This document shows, piece by piece, positions 1 to 7,970 of a stretch of 64,000 nt of DNA (position 1 is the first letter of the stretch; each line of letters starts with the position of its first letter). The stretch lies in NCBI RefSeq assembly GCF_003591035.1, contig NZ_QYUO01000002.1, forward strand, positions 496,001 to 560,000. Reading direction: 5' to 3'. Made by a program: the position numbers and the translations under genes. The notes under the pieces were generated by a model. The model was given only the letters and a program-made list of their open reading frames with translations. It was not told the DNA's origin and ran no database searches. The DNA comes from Noviherbaspirillum saxi (lineage in GTDB: Bacteria > Pseudomonadota > Gammaproteobacteria > Burkholderiales > Burkholderiaceae_D).

Positions 1-1724
1 GACTGGTCGCGGTGCCGGTATCGCGTCGAGATATGGCTGGCTACATGAACGGACAACTGCTCGGCGCGGAACGGCGACTCGACATCGACATAGGCGGTAT
101 CGTCGGGCAGTCCGAGCATGTCGGCATAAAAATGCCAGGGACTGAGCGTCGCCGAGAACAGCACCGCCGACTGCGCTTCGGAAAAGCGTGGCGCAAGAAA
201 CCTTGCGGGAACGACGTTGCGTATGCATACCCGCGAACGCAGGCTGCCGTTCTTTTCTTCAATGGTGACGTCGAACAGGGAGTGGGTATCGAACACTTCC
301 AGCAAGCGGGTGAAATGCAACACCTCGAAGTAGAAATCTTGCAGCGCGCTGTCGACATACGCCGGATTCTCTGCAAAAAAAGCCGATACTTCGCTGCTCA
401 CCTGCTGCAGGGCGCCGGTGAATTTTGCGGGAGCCTCTGCGTATACCCGATAGGTGCTTTCCTGGGCCTTGTTCAGCGCGCTCCACTGACGGAAAAGTTT
501 GTCCAGACTCTTTCTGAGCACATCTGGCACTGCGCGGCGCACGATCTGCAGCGTCGTTTGGTCTAGTTCGGCGGTGTACATCTTGCGGGCGCGATCGATG
601 AGGTTGTGCGCCTCGTCGGTCAGCACGCTCACGCGCCATTGGTTTGCCGTGGTCAGCCCATACAGTAAAGCGCTGCTGTCGAAGTAGTAGTTGTAATCGC
701 CCACCACCACGTCGCTCCAGCGGACAAGATCCTGACTCAGATAATACGGACAGACCTGGTGTTCCAGCGCGACGGTACGCAAGCTGTTTTTTTCCAACGC
801 CCCGGCAGCGAGCGCCGCTGCGCGCGCCTGCGGCAACCGGTCATAGAATCCCTGCGCCAGCGGACACGATTCGCCATGGCAAGCCTTGTCCGGGTGTTCA
901 CATGCTTTGTCGCGTGCCACCAGTTCCAGCACGCGCAAGGGCAGTGCGGCTTGGCTGTTCTTAATCTGTGCCAAGGCACCCAGCGCAAGACTGCGTCCGG
1001 ACGTTTTTGCCGCGAGGAAGAAGATCTTGTCCAGTTCCTTGCGCGGCGTTGCCTTGAGCAAGGGGAACAGCGTGCCGACCGTCTTGCCGATTCCCGTCGG
1101 CGCTTCCGCCGCAAGACAGCGGTCGGTATTTGCGGCGCGGTATACCGCCTCTGCCAGTTGCCGTTGTCCCTGCCGGAATTCGGCATGCGGAAATTGCATT
1201 GCGCTCAACGCTTCATCACGGGCGAGGCGATGCGCCATCTCCTGTTCGGACCATGACAGAAAGCATTCGCATTGCTGAATGAAAAACGCTTGCAGCGTCT
1301 CAGCCGGATAGCGTTCCTCCAGTATCGTTTCGTGTTTGCTTCCTATTTCAAAATACACCAGCGCCACCGTCACTTCTGGCAGCTGTAGTTTTTCACACAA
1401 TAACCAGCCATAGATTTTCGCCTGGGCCCAGTGCAGCGAACGATGATTGGCCGGCATGCGGGCGAGGTCGCCACGGTAAGTCTTGATTTCCTCAATGCGG
1501 TTCAATGCCGGATCGTAGCCGTCGGCGCGGCCGCGCACCAGCAGGTGCCGGTAGTGCGATGCGAGCAGTACTTCCTTTTGATAATCGGCGGCACGGCGCG
1601 CAGTTACCGCGATGTGGCCGGCGATACCTTCCTGTGCCGTCGGCGCCGGCGTGAATCGCAGATCGAGATCGCCGCACTTTGCGGTGAACTCGGCCAGTGC
1701 GCGCACTGCAATCCGGTATTCCAT
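1..1724 (-). CDS. Nuclease-helicase fusion, DinG/Rad3-type Fe-S helicase (3' end cut by window edge)
   Basis: About 574 codons are visible, read leftward from ATG 1724-1722; the stop lies outside the window. Residues about 60-130 look like a Cas4-like PD-(D/E)XK nuclease: GRADG at 65-69, then EEIKTY at 78-83. A superfamily 2 helicase follows. Walker A (APTGIGKT) ends near residue 215. Four cysteines at about 275, 282, 287 and 325 match the Fe-S cluster layout of XPD/DinG helicases, and the DEAH box is at 370-373. The start lies 2 bases after the stop of the VRR-NUC gene, so the two are almost certainly co-transcribed and probably act together on damaged DNA. The family is known as a partner of bacterial FAN1-like nucleases; the joint role here is inferred from adjacency. 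Confidence 0.88.
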   Translation of the reverse strand, partial: MEYRIAVRALAEFTAKCGDLDLRFTPAPTAQEGIAGHIAVTARRAADYQKEVLLASHYRHLLVRGRADGYDPALNRIEEIKTYRGDLARMPANHRSLHWAQAKIYGWLLCEKLQLPEVTVALVYFEIGSKHETILEERYPAETLQAFFIQQCECFLSWSEQEMAHRLARDEALSAMQFPHAEFRQGQRQLAEAVYRAANTDRCLAAEAPTGIGKTVGTLFPLLKATPRKELDKIFFLAAKTSGRSLALGALAQIKNSQAALPLRVLELVARDKACEHPDKACHGESCPLAQGFYDRLPQARAAALAAGALEKNSLRTVALEHQVCPYYLSQDLVRWSDVVVGDYNYYFDSSALLYGLTTANQWRVSVLTDEAHNLIDRARKMYTAELDQTTLQIVRRAVPDVLRKSLDKLFRQWSALNKAQESTYRVYAEAPAKFTGALQQVSSEVSAFFAENPAYVDSALQDFYFEVLHFTRLLEVFDTHSLFDVTIEEKNGSLRSRVCIRNVVPARFLAPRFSEAQSAVLFSATLSPWHFYADMLGLPDDTAYVDVESPFRAEQLSVHVASHISTRYRHRDQ

Positions 1725-1726
1725 GC

Positions 1727-3385
1727 TCAGGCCGCTTCCTGCAACCACTGCACATAGCACACACCGACGGGGATATCGTGGGCTGCGCAGTAATCCAGCC
1801 AGCGGATCTGATTGTCTTGCAGGCGATCGTTCGGCGCCTTTACCTCGATCATCCGGTAGCGCTTTTCGTGCGGCCAGAACTGGATCAGGTCCGGGAAACC
1901 GGTGCAATTGGAGCGCACATCGGCCAGCATCCGCATAAAAAGCTTTTTCAGGTGAGTTGCCGGAATGCAGTGCAGCGCGAGCTCAAGCAATTCCTCGCTC
2001 AGATACTGCCATGCCACGAAGGGCGACACGGTATGGGTCTTGTCCGCAAAATTGCGCCGGATCGTCGCGATGTACTCCGATGAATCCAGCTGCGCCAGAC
2101 AGTCGTGGAATTCCTGCTCGCGCCGGCGGTGGAAGTCGGCGCTGCGCAGGTCGGCCGGACCGCTTTGAAACGGGTGAAAGAATGCACCCGGCACCGGCGC
2201 GAAGATGGCGCTCCAGCACAGCAAGCCGAACAGCGAATTGATCAAGGTGTTTTCCACATAAAACAGCGGCGCGTCTTGCGTGGCGAGATGCGCGGCCACC
2301 AGCTGTTCGACGCAATACCATTCGATCGGCTCCGGCAGATCGAGATCCACGCGCGTGACCGCAGGAGTAAAGCGTCTGGCAGACAGCGGCATGCCAAGCC
2401 TGCGCTGCAAACGCGGCAGCATGCGTTCGATCTGCTGCTGTTCCGCTTCGCTCTCCGGGTTCAGATCTGCAGCCATGGCCAATGCATGGGCCGCGGAAGT
2501 GTTGCCGCAACGTTCCAGCATGCGGATCGCGCGCACCCTTGCGCCGGGATAGCCGCAGCCGGAATACAGCGCCAGCGCGTCGCGCAGCAATCCGGTGCGC
2601 TCAAGTTGCTGCGCCAGCTTGAAAACGAGTCTGGCGCGCCGGACTTCGAGCCAGTCGTTATCGGAAATGATGGTTGGAAGTTCTTTCAGGATTTCGCCAG
2701 TCGCTTCTCCGTTTTCAAAACGCTCGCCGAGCCTGTAGAGTTGCAAGTACCGGTCGACGTCTTCGCGGGTGCGCAATCCGTGCGAGGCGGCCGACAGCTC
2801 CACCGTCTCGTATTTGAAAATGCCGAGATCCGATAACACGAATTCGGACCAATCCTGCCGGCAGTTGCCAAAGAACAGAAGCTTGACCCGTTCGCACAAG
2901 GGCTGGATCAAGACTTCGCAAACGCCGTCCTCCGATGTCGGATGCCATTCGTCAAAGCTGCGGGTGCCATCGAAGCGCGTACGCAAGGCATCGAGCAGTT
3001 CCGCCTTTTTCGCTGCAGCCCCGCCCGGTGCAGGACCGAACGCGGCAATGAGTTCCGCCTTTGTCAACAAACCGGCCAGCTGATCCAGCGACAGCTGCGG
3101 CCGCGCGTCGACCAGTCCATGCTGAACCAGTGCATGCAAGGCCTCCCGCGCGCAGCCGATTTCATCATAGGCCAGCTTGCTGATTCGGAAGAAAGGTCCC
3201 TTGCGCATGATCATGCGTACCAGCAGCGCACGGGACGGGCGCGGTAACGCGTTCACGCATGCGATGAGCTGTTCTTCGGCATCGTTGATCAGATGGCGGT
3301 AACGCGTGCACACCCAGTCGAGAACCGTGTCGAAGTTCTTGAGATAGTAGAAAGGGTTTTCCAGGGTTGGCGGCATCTTGATCAT
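1727..3385 (-). CDS. VRR-NUC domain nuclease, FAN1-like
   Basis: A 552-residue protein. The VRR-NUC core is C-terminal: G-x-PD at 496-499, then IEVKAPNDRLQDNQ with the catalytic E514 and K516 about 15 residues later. This is the PD...EVK signature of the FAN1 family, which cuts branched and cross-linked DNA with structure specificity. The N-terminal 300 residues resemble the SAP-like and TPR-rich part of bacterial FAN1, and the total length fits that family. The first ATG (3385) has no clear Shine-Dalgarno sequence; an in-frame ATG at 3376 is an alternative. It is followed directly by the nuclease-helicase gene. A repair role, probably for interstrand cross-links or flaps, follows from the family and is not shown here. 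Confidence 0.88.
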   Translation of the reverse strand: MIKMPPTLENPFYYLKNFDTVLDWVCTRYRHLINDAEEQLIACVNALPRPSRALLVRMIMRKGPFFRISKLAYDEIGCAREALHALVQHGLVDARPQLSLDQLAGLLTKAELIAAFGPAPGGAAAKKAELLDALRTRFDGTRSFDEWHPTSEDGVCEVLIQPLCERVKLLFFGNCRQDWSEFVLSDLGIFKYETVELSAASHGLRTREDVDRYLQLYRLGERFENGEATGEILKELPTIISDNDWLEVRRARLVFKLAQQLERTGLLRDALALYSGCGYPGARVRAIRMLERCGNTSAAHALAMAADLNPESEAEQQQIERMLPRLQRRLGMPLSARRFTPAVTRVDLDLPEPIEWYCVEQLVAAHLATQDAPLFYVENTLINSLFGLLCWSAIFAPVPGAFFHPFQSGPADLRSADFHRRREQEFHDCLAQLDSSEYIATIRRNFADKTHTVSPFVAWQYLSEELLELALHCIPATHLKKLFMRMLADVRSNCTGFPDLIQFWPHEKRYRMIEVKAPNDRLQDNQIRWLDYCAAHDIPVGVCYVQWLQEAA

Positions 3386-3552
3386 CGATCCGGACGCAAT
3401 GCTTTGGCATATGCCGCCGGAGCCCTATGGTTCATTTTCCGTAGCGGAAAATCCAATACTGTATGAAAACTCAGTATATGGCCCAAAGGCGGATGCGGCA
3501 ATGGCTGCGAGTAAATTGCCGCAACCGGGTGCACGGATCGATTGCCGGATTG

Positions 3553-3828
3553 CTATGTCCCAGAGGGTAGGCCCAAAGTGTGATGCTGACCCGGGCATGA
3601 ATGTTTGCCACTGCTCGTGCGGCCTTTGACGGCTGCCCTCGGTTTCGACGCACAATGGTCAGGCGTCTGATCGGCCGTCTGCAGCAAATAAGGAATCTCG
3701 CTTGCGCCTATGCCGAGGTCATTCAGCTCCTGCGAACTCATGCCGCGCAATTCCTGCTCATGCCGCGTCGACGGGCCGGATAACTGCCTCTTCAACAAAG
3801 CCATTAAATTAAGCAATCTGACCATCAT
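3553..3828 (-). CDS. DUF1127 (YjiS-like) small protein
   Basis: A 91-residue protein. I chose the start MMVRLLNLM at 3828 because GAGGTG sits 5 bases upstream of it; the frame stays open upstream to 3903 without a better site. Residues about 22-45 (RHEQELRGMSSQELNDLGIG) match the DUF1127 core: an arginine/acidic helix followed by an LxDLGI motif. The C-terminal 45 residues are polar and unlike the usual short family members. DUF1127 proteins are small, some are RNA-binding, and they influence phosphate, carbon or stress regulation in alphaproteobacteria; no specific role can be assigned here. The gene is divergent from the LysR gene with about 90 bases between them, so the two may share a control region. 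Confidence 0.75.
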   Translation of the reverse strand: MMVRLLNLMALLKRQLSGPSTRHEQELRGMSSQELNDLGIGASEIPYLLQTADQTPDHCASKPRAAVKGRTSSGKHSCPGQHHTLGLPSGT

Positions 3829-3920
3829 CGTCACACCTCGCAATTGTCCTGGCCTCATCATGGCAAGAGATGCTATATTGGTAAAGTTGAAATTCCTGAT
3901 CACTTTTATCAGTTTTTCTG

Positions 3921-4817
3921 ATGCGCGAACTTAACCTGGACCAGTTGCGTACCCTCGTAACGATTGTCGACCTCGGCACCTTTTCAGCTGCGGCCAATGC
4001 TCTGCATCTGGCGCAGCCGACGGTCAGTCTTCATATCAGCGAACTGGAAGCCAGGCTCGGCGTTTCGATCGTGATTCGCGGCGGCCGCAGAGTGTTGCCT
4101 ACGGCAACCGGAGCTGTGCTGGTCGAGCGGGCGCGACGTCTGTTGCGCGATGCCGACGATACGCTTGACGCGATCAAGCGGCATGTCGAAGGGCGCATCG
4201 GAAGGGTACGGCTCGGTACTTCAACAGGCGTCGTGGTGAATCTTCTTCCGCGTGTGTTGAAGGAAATGGAGCGGGCTTTCCCGGAGATCGATGTCGAAGT
4301 CAACATCCTGGGATCCTCCGAAACCATGACACGTCTTGCGCAAGGCACGCTCGATATTGGTCTGGTCGCAACGCCGCTGCCCGCGCCGCGCGAACTGGTT
4401 GTTACGCACTGGCGAAGTGATCCCATGGTTGCTTATTTGCCTGCGGATTGGACAGCGCCAAAAAAAATATCGCCGCAATGGCTGGCCGACAAGCCGCTGA
4501 TCTTCAACGACTCGACCACGCAGATGTACCGGATCACGATGGAGTGGTTTGCTGCTGCCGGCATCAACCCGCGTGCGCGCATAGAACTGAATTTTACGGA
4601 AGCGATGAAGAGTCTGGTTGCCGCAGGCTATGGGACCGCGATCCTGCCGCTAGAACATACCGCAAAGGTCGAACTCAGCAGGGTGTCCGGCGTGAAGATC
4701 GTTCCGCTCGCGCCGACCTTGCTGCGGCATACCAGCGTGGCACACCGTACGCCGTTTGCAACCGCGGGGGCGATCCAGAATGTCTTGAAAACTATTTCAT
4801 TGTTTCGGCAACTGTGA
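3921..4817 (+). CDS. LysR family transcriptional regulator
   Basis: At 298 residues it is a typical LysR length. Residues 4-63 form the winged helix-turn-helix (LDQLRTLVTIVDLGTFSAAA, then QPTVSLHISELEARLG). Residues about 90-295 are the periplasmic-binding-like effector domain, with the usual RVRLGTSTG strand at its start. The nearest divergent gene encodes the DUF1127 protein, and no metabolic operon is adjacent, so the effector and target genes are unknown. LysR proteins often control the divergently transcribed neighbour, making the 3829-3920 spacer the likely operator. Family assignment is secure; function is open. Confidence 0.93.
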   Translation: MRELNLDQLRTLVTIVDLGTFSAAANALHLAQPTVSLHISELEARLGVSIVIRGGRRVLPTATGAVLVERARRLLRDADDTLDAIKRHVEGRIGRVRLGTSTGVVVNLLPRVLKEMERAFPEIDVEVNILGSSETMTRLAQGTLDIGLVATPLPAPRELVVTHWRSDPMVAYLPADWTAPKKISPQWLADKPLIFNDSTTQMYRITMEWFAAAGINPRARIELNFTEAMKSLVAAGYGTAILPLEHTAKVELSRVSGVKIVPLAPTLLRHTSVAHRTPFATAGAIQNVLKTISLFRQL

Positions 4818-5021
4818 TCGGTTCACGAGCAATGCGTTAAATCGTCTTGCAGTCGGTAATCACCGGCAAATGCGGAGTGGACAGAACGCCAGCGAGAGAT
4901 GCCGGCTATCATAGCGAGACTGTGTTAACACGCAAGCGCTCCATAAATATTCAAGACAGTAGGGCAGGCTGCGTGGGACCTTGCTGCTGCGCGGGTTGCG
5001 GTAGCGCGTTGACAGGTTGTA

Positions 5022-5045
5022 GTGCCGGACGCATGGATCCGGCAC
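5022..5045. terminator. Perfect stem-loop downstream of the Ser/Gly-rich gene
   Basis: GTGCCGGA at 5022-5029 pairs perfectly with TCCGGCAC at 5038-5045 across an 8-base loop. It lies 22 bases past the stop of the leftward gene at 5068. There is no clear T-run, so intrinsic termination is only a possibility. Confidence 0.35.
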
Positions 5046-5067
5046 AACAGATGGTGCGAACTACTTC

Positions 5068-5556
5068 TTACTTGCTGCCGCTGCCGGAAGTTCCCGCGCC
5101 AGAAGAGCCGGAGCCGCGTGAAGAGTCAGACCCGGACATGCCCGACGGTGCGCTACTGCTGGGCGAACTGCCCGATGTGCCGTAGGAACCCGAAGTACCG
5201 GACGAACCACCGCTACTCTTACCCGAGGAACCGGAAGAGCCTGACGTGCCGGACGAACCGCCGCTGCTCATGCCTGAAGAACCCGATGTACCGCTGCGGG
5301 AAGATCCGCTGCTATCGGAACTGCTGCCGCTGGTTCCGGCATCTTTATCTTTGTCCTTATCTTTTTTCTTGCTCGAGCTTTTTCCGCTGGATGAGCCTGA
5401 CGTACCGCTTGCATCCGATGCGCCGGACGGGCTGGCGGCGCTGCTCGTTCCGGTGCTGCCGGCCGAACCGGAAGTGCCGCCGGTCGATGAGGTTTGCGCC
5501 ACAGCTACACCAGTGCCCAATGCCGATACAAGAATTGCGATCAAAAGCTTGTTCAT
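5068..5556 (-). CDS. Exported serine/glycine/threonine-rich low-complexity protein
   Basis: A 162-residue protein. Residues 1-20 are a clear Sec signal peptide (MNKLLIAILVSALGTGVAVA, likely cleaved before QTSS). The rest is almost entirely Ser, Gly and Thr, with recurring SGTSGSSG-type units, interrupted near residues 60-72 by one highly charged patch (SSKKKDKDKDKD). No folded domain is visible. It is monocistronic, with AT-rich flanks. Possible roles are a surface or periplasmic linker-like protein or an envelope stress product, but I do not recognise the family. The start is supported by GAGGAAG about 6 bases upstream. The sequence is real in the sense of a long, biased, signal-bearing frame. 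Confidence 0.75.
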   Translation of the reverse strand: MNKLLIAILVSALGTGVAVAQTSSTGGTSGSAGSTGTSSAASPSGASDASGTSGSSSGKSSSKKKDKDKDKDAGTSGSSSDSSGSSRSGTSGSSGMSSGGSSGTSGSSGSSGKSSGGSSGTSGSYGTSGSSPSSSAPSGMSGSDSSRGSGSSGAGTSGSGSK

Positions 5557-5725
5557 GAACTTCCTCCATCCTGATTAAAGTGACTTAGTGCGAGGGAAAT
5601 AAATGGTATTGATTTCCCATGCTGTCCATGCGTGTGCAGGATGTGGTTAGAAGCGCAGCAGGTTGGAAGTTCATGATCGATTTTGTATCAAAACGTGTCG
5701 CTTCCCTGAGGGTATCTTTGCAAGC

Positions 5726-6013
5726 CTACCGATAAGCGCCTGGAGTAGCGCGAACAAAGGACAGCCTGAGCGTTGCGCGCCGATCTCCTAAGATGCGGCG
5801 CAACTCGTCCACGCTCGTGCCGGTACTCTCGGATATTCCTAACAGCATTGATGCACCAAGCGGAACATGTCCCGCACGTATGTTTGAAATAACCGGTTTT
5901 GCGATGAGCAATTTGCGCGACAAGGCCTTGTCGTTGTCAATGCCAAGGCGCTCTTTCACCGTATCCAGCAAGCGGTTCGGATCATAGATGCGGGAAAACG
6001 TATTTGAATTCAT
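5726..6013 (-). CDS. Small helix-turn-helix DNA-binding protein
   Basis: A 95-residue protein if started at MNSNTF (ATG 6013); an upstream in-frame ATG at 6058 would add 15 residues, and neither has a good ribosome-binding site. The segment LLDTVKERLGIDNDKALSRK, then AKPVISNIRAGHVPLGASMLL, resembles an XRE/phage-repressor-like HTH in which IAKPVISNIRAG would be the recognition helix; the following SESTGTSVDELRRILG is typical for such proteins. There is no phage gene nearby. It may regulate a neighbour such as the Ser/Gly-rich exported protein, but this is a guess from proximity. Confidence 0.7.
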   Translation of the reverse strand: MNSNTFSRIYDPNRLLDTVKERLGIDNDKALSRKLLIAKPVISNIRAGHVPLGASMLLGISESTGTSVDELRRILGDRRATLRLSFVRATPGAYR

Positions 6014-6436
6014 AAGCCAATAAAGAGTAAAGGTCGTCAAGTTACGTTTGACAACCATGTGTGATTAATATGCAAAGCTTACTCATGTAAGCACAGGGAA
6101 TGGATCAAGAAATATCGAGGCATTTCATCGACTATTCAAGATGAACCTCCTAAAAAATCTGTCTGGACAAAGGCTTTAGTGAAGATAAGAAAAATTTGGT
6201 TCGCGAAATTCTTCTGCAAATTACATGCCTTTTATAGAGCATAGGTTCTGCGCTACCATGGGTAGAATAAAATTCCTCAATGCAATGCTTGCACAAAAAA
6301 GACGCAAGGCACTTAATGTATAAGTCAGGATGGTGCGCATCCTTTTCACGCCGGCAATGCATCCGCATCTTTCGATCCTTATCGCATACAATGCGCATCC
6401 CGCTCTGATGCGATTTTTTATTGAACTCTGTCACTC
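6014..6436. other. Intergenic region, AT-richer than its neighbours
   Basis: A 423-base gap between the HTH gene and tapT. A leftward frame of 94 codons (6150-6434) is open, but it has no ribosome-binding site, no recognisable motif and an odd composition, so I do not call it a gene. Promoters for both flanking divergent genes must lie here; I see no confident -35/-10 pair. Confidence 0.4.
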
Positions 6437-7114
6437 ATGATGCAGCAGGACACCCTCCGCCGACTATCTTGCTCAAGCTGTCTCCGTCCGCAGACAGCTT
6501 GTATCTGCCGATGGATTGTTCCAACCTGTTCGGTTGTCGAAGTCTTGATCCTGCAGCATCCGATGGAAAACCGCGAGGCCAAGGGCAGCGCGCGTCTATT
6601 GCATCTCAGCCTGCATGGAAGCAAGTTGGTCGTCGGTGAATCGTTTTCGGAGCAGGAATTGCACGCGTTGCTTTATCAGCCATTGGTCGCGCACCAGAAA
6701 AACAGCGCTACACAGACAACGTGCGCAAGACAGCCTTTGCTGCTGTATCCGGAAAGCACTACGAGGCAGCCAGTGGCAAAAAGTGTGGTCGCGCCAGCTG
6801 ATCCGCGGCACGTGCGACTTGTCGTACTCGATGGGACTTGGCGCAAGAGCCGCAAGCTTCTGCATATGCATCCCTTGCTGCAGGCCTTACCGCGTCTGTC
6901 GCTCATCGATGCGCCGCCTACACAATATCGCATCCGCAAAGCTCATGCGCCAGATCAGTTATCGACGCTGGAAGCAAGCTGTCATGCGCTCGCGCAGCTT
7001 GAAAGCGATAGCAGGAAATATCTTCCATTGCTGCAAGCGTTCGACGGCTTTGTGTCCGACCAACTGCGCTATCGTCCGTCTTCATCAACTTGCTCAGGCA
7101 CCGCGCAGGAATAA
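6437..7114 (+). CDS. tapT: DTW domain protein, tRNA-uridine aminocarboxypropyltransferase
   Basis: A 225-residue protein. The DTW-domain family (TapT/YfiP, TDD2) transfers the 3-amino-3-carboxypropyl group of SAM to uridine in tRNA (acp3U47 in E. coli). An N-terminal zinc-type cluster CSSC...CIC uses Cys 12, 15, 22 and 24. The signature motif is LDGTWRKSRKL at 131-141, with a G in the second position of the strict D-x-T-W pattern, and IDAPPTQYRIRKA follows at about 157-169. Length and motif order fit the family. The stop codon lies inside the left arm of a 157-base inverted repeat, so the last codons are shared with that element. It is transcribed toward the convergent small gene at 7253. Confidence 0.87.
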   Translation: MMQQDTLRRLSCSSCLRPQTACICRWIVPTCSVVEVLILQHPMENREAKGSARLLHLSLHGSKLVVGESFSEQELHALLYQPLVAHQKNSATQTTCARQPLLLYPESTTRQPVAKSVVAPADPRHVRLVVLDGTWRKSRKLLHMHPLLQALPRLSLIDAPPTQYRIRKAHAPDQLSTLEASCHALAQLESDSRKYLPLLQAFDGFVSDQLRYRPSSSTCSGTAQE

Positions 7115-7253
7115 CTTGGACAATTCTGCTGGCCGTAGCGGGCGCGCTGCGGCGTTGCTCGTCGTCGCCATAGCTCGCTATGACTCCTCCTCTCGCCTTG
7201 CAGCGCATCCCGCGACGTCCGCCAAATTGCACAACTTATTCCTGCGCGGCGCC
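7097..7253. repeat. 157-bp near-palindromic element (MITE- or REP-like)
   Basis: Arms 7097-7125 and 7225-7253 are 29-base inverted repeats with about four mismatches (GGC[A/G]CCGCGCAGGAATAA...). The similarity continues inward at lower identity to a central perfect hairpin CATAGC-TC-GCTATG at 7169-7182. The outer arms contain the last codons of tapT and the stop codon of the convergent gene. The structure would fold as one long hairpin in DNA or RNA. No transposase is present. It could serve as a bidirectional transcription barrier or be a non-autonomous mobile element. Confidence 0.7.
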
Positions 7254-7534
7254 TAACTGGACAAGCGTCCTTTGCCCAGTACATGCATCAATGCATCCTT
7301 GCCGTGCAGGCGCAATTGCCGTTCCAGTTGCTCGCGCGCCCTATGCTCCGTACCCTGCGGACCGCTGGTGATCCGCTTGCCGGATGAACGTTCGGTCACG
7401 GCCCAGCCGCCGCGATTATCGTATAGCCACGCATGCAGGATGAACTGCAATTCTTCGAAGTCTGGTACAACGATTGCCTCTCCCAGCAATTCCTGGGCTT
7501 GACCGAATTCATTTTGAATCAGGAATTTTTCCAT
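7253..7534 (-). CDS. Hypothetical small protein
   Basis: A 93-residue protein. I chose start MEKFLIQ at 7534 because a purine-rich AGAGAGAGAAG lies about 8 bases upstream; the frame is open further upstream but the sequence there is not protein-like. The sequence has an acidic helix (FGQAQELLGEAI), an aromatic segment (FILHAWLYDNRGGW) and a basic C-terminus. No known domain is recognised. It is convergent with tapT, and its stop codon falls in the right arm of the inverted repeat. Confidence 0.6.
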   Translation of the reverse strand: MEKFLIQNEFGQAQELLGEAIVVPDFEELQFILHAWLYDNRGGWAVTERSSGKRITSGPQGTEHRAREQLERQLRLHGKDALMHVLGKGRLSS

Positions 7535-7686
7535 AGCATGCTTCTCTCTCTGAAGGGCTAAAAATGGATCAAGCTCAAGGCATTGGCTATGTACGCCCGG
7601 CAAGCAAGAACAAAAAGAAAGATACCGGGTCATAAGGATATAAGCACTGCAACGATTGAAGTATGACATGCCAAGGAGGAGCTGCA

Positions 7687-7965
7687 ATGGATCTCTACAC
7701 AAGGGTACCGACGACGGGCCGCACATCCCGTCTATTGAAAAATAAGGGCCTGTTGGTGGGAATAGCAGGCGGCATTGCCGCAATCACATGGCTGGCGTTA
7801 GGGCGTAGCGAACATAGGGACCGGCGTTATGCGGACCGGAGTGAGGAACGACGCAATCCCTGGCATTTTTTCCTGGCCGGTACCTATCCGCGCCGCAGGG
7901 CGATCGACCGGTCGCCTAACCGGCCGCTGTTTGAGCGGCGCCAGTCAGCCTACGACTCCTATTGA
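7687..7965 (+). CDS. Hypothetical single-pass membrane protein
   Basis: A 92-residue protein starting at MDLYTRV, with a strong AAGGAGGAGC site 5 bases upstream. One hydrophobic segment (GLLVGIAGGIAAITWLAL, about residues 22-39) is followed by an unusually Arg/Asp-rich tail (RSEHRDRRYADRSEERR). That suggests an inner-membrane anchor with a charged cytoplasmic or periplasmic part. No family is recognised. It is monocistronic and convergent with the Nudix-MBL gene, whose stop is 6 bases away. Confidence 0.6.
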   Translation: MDLYTRVPTTGRTSRLLKNKGLLVGIAGGIAAITWLALGRSEHRDRRYADRSEERRNPWHFFLAGTYPRRRAIDRSPNRPLFERRQSAYDSY

Positions 7966-7970
7966 GGGCT

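Noticed and set aside
6150..6434. A 94-codon leftward open frame between the HTH gene and tapT
   Set aside because: No ribosome-binding site, no recognisable motif and an AT-rich, repetitive composition; open frames of this size arise by chance.
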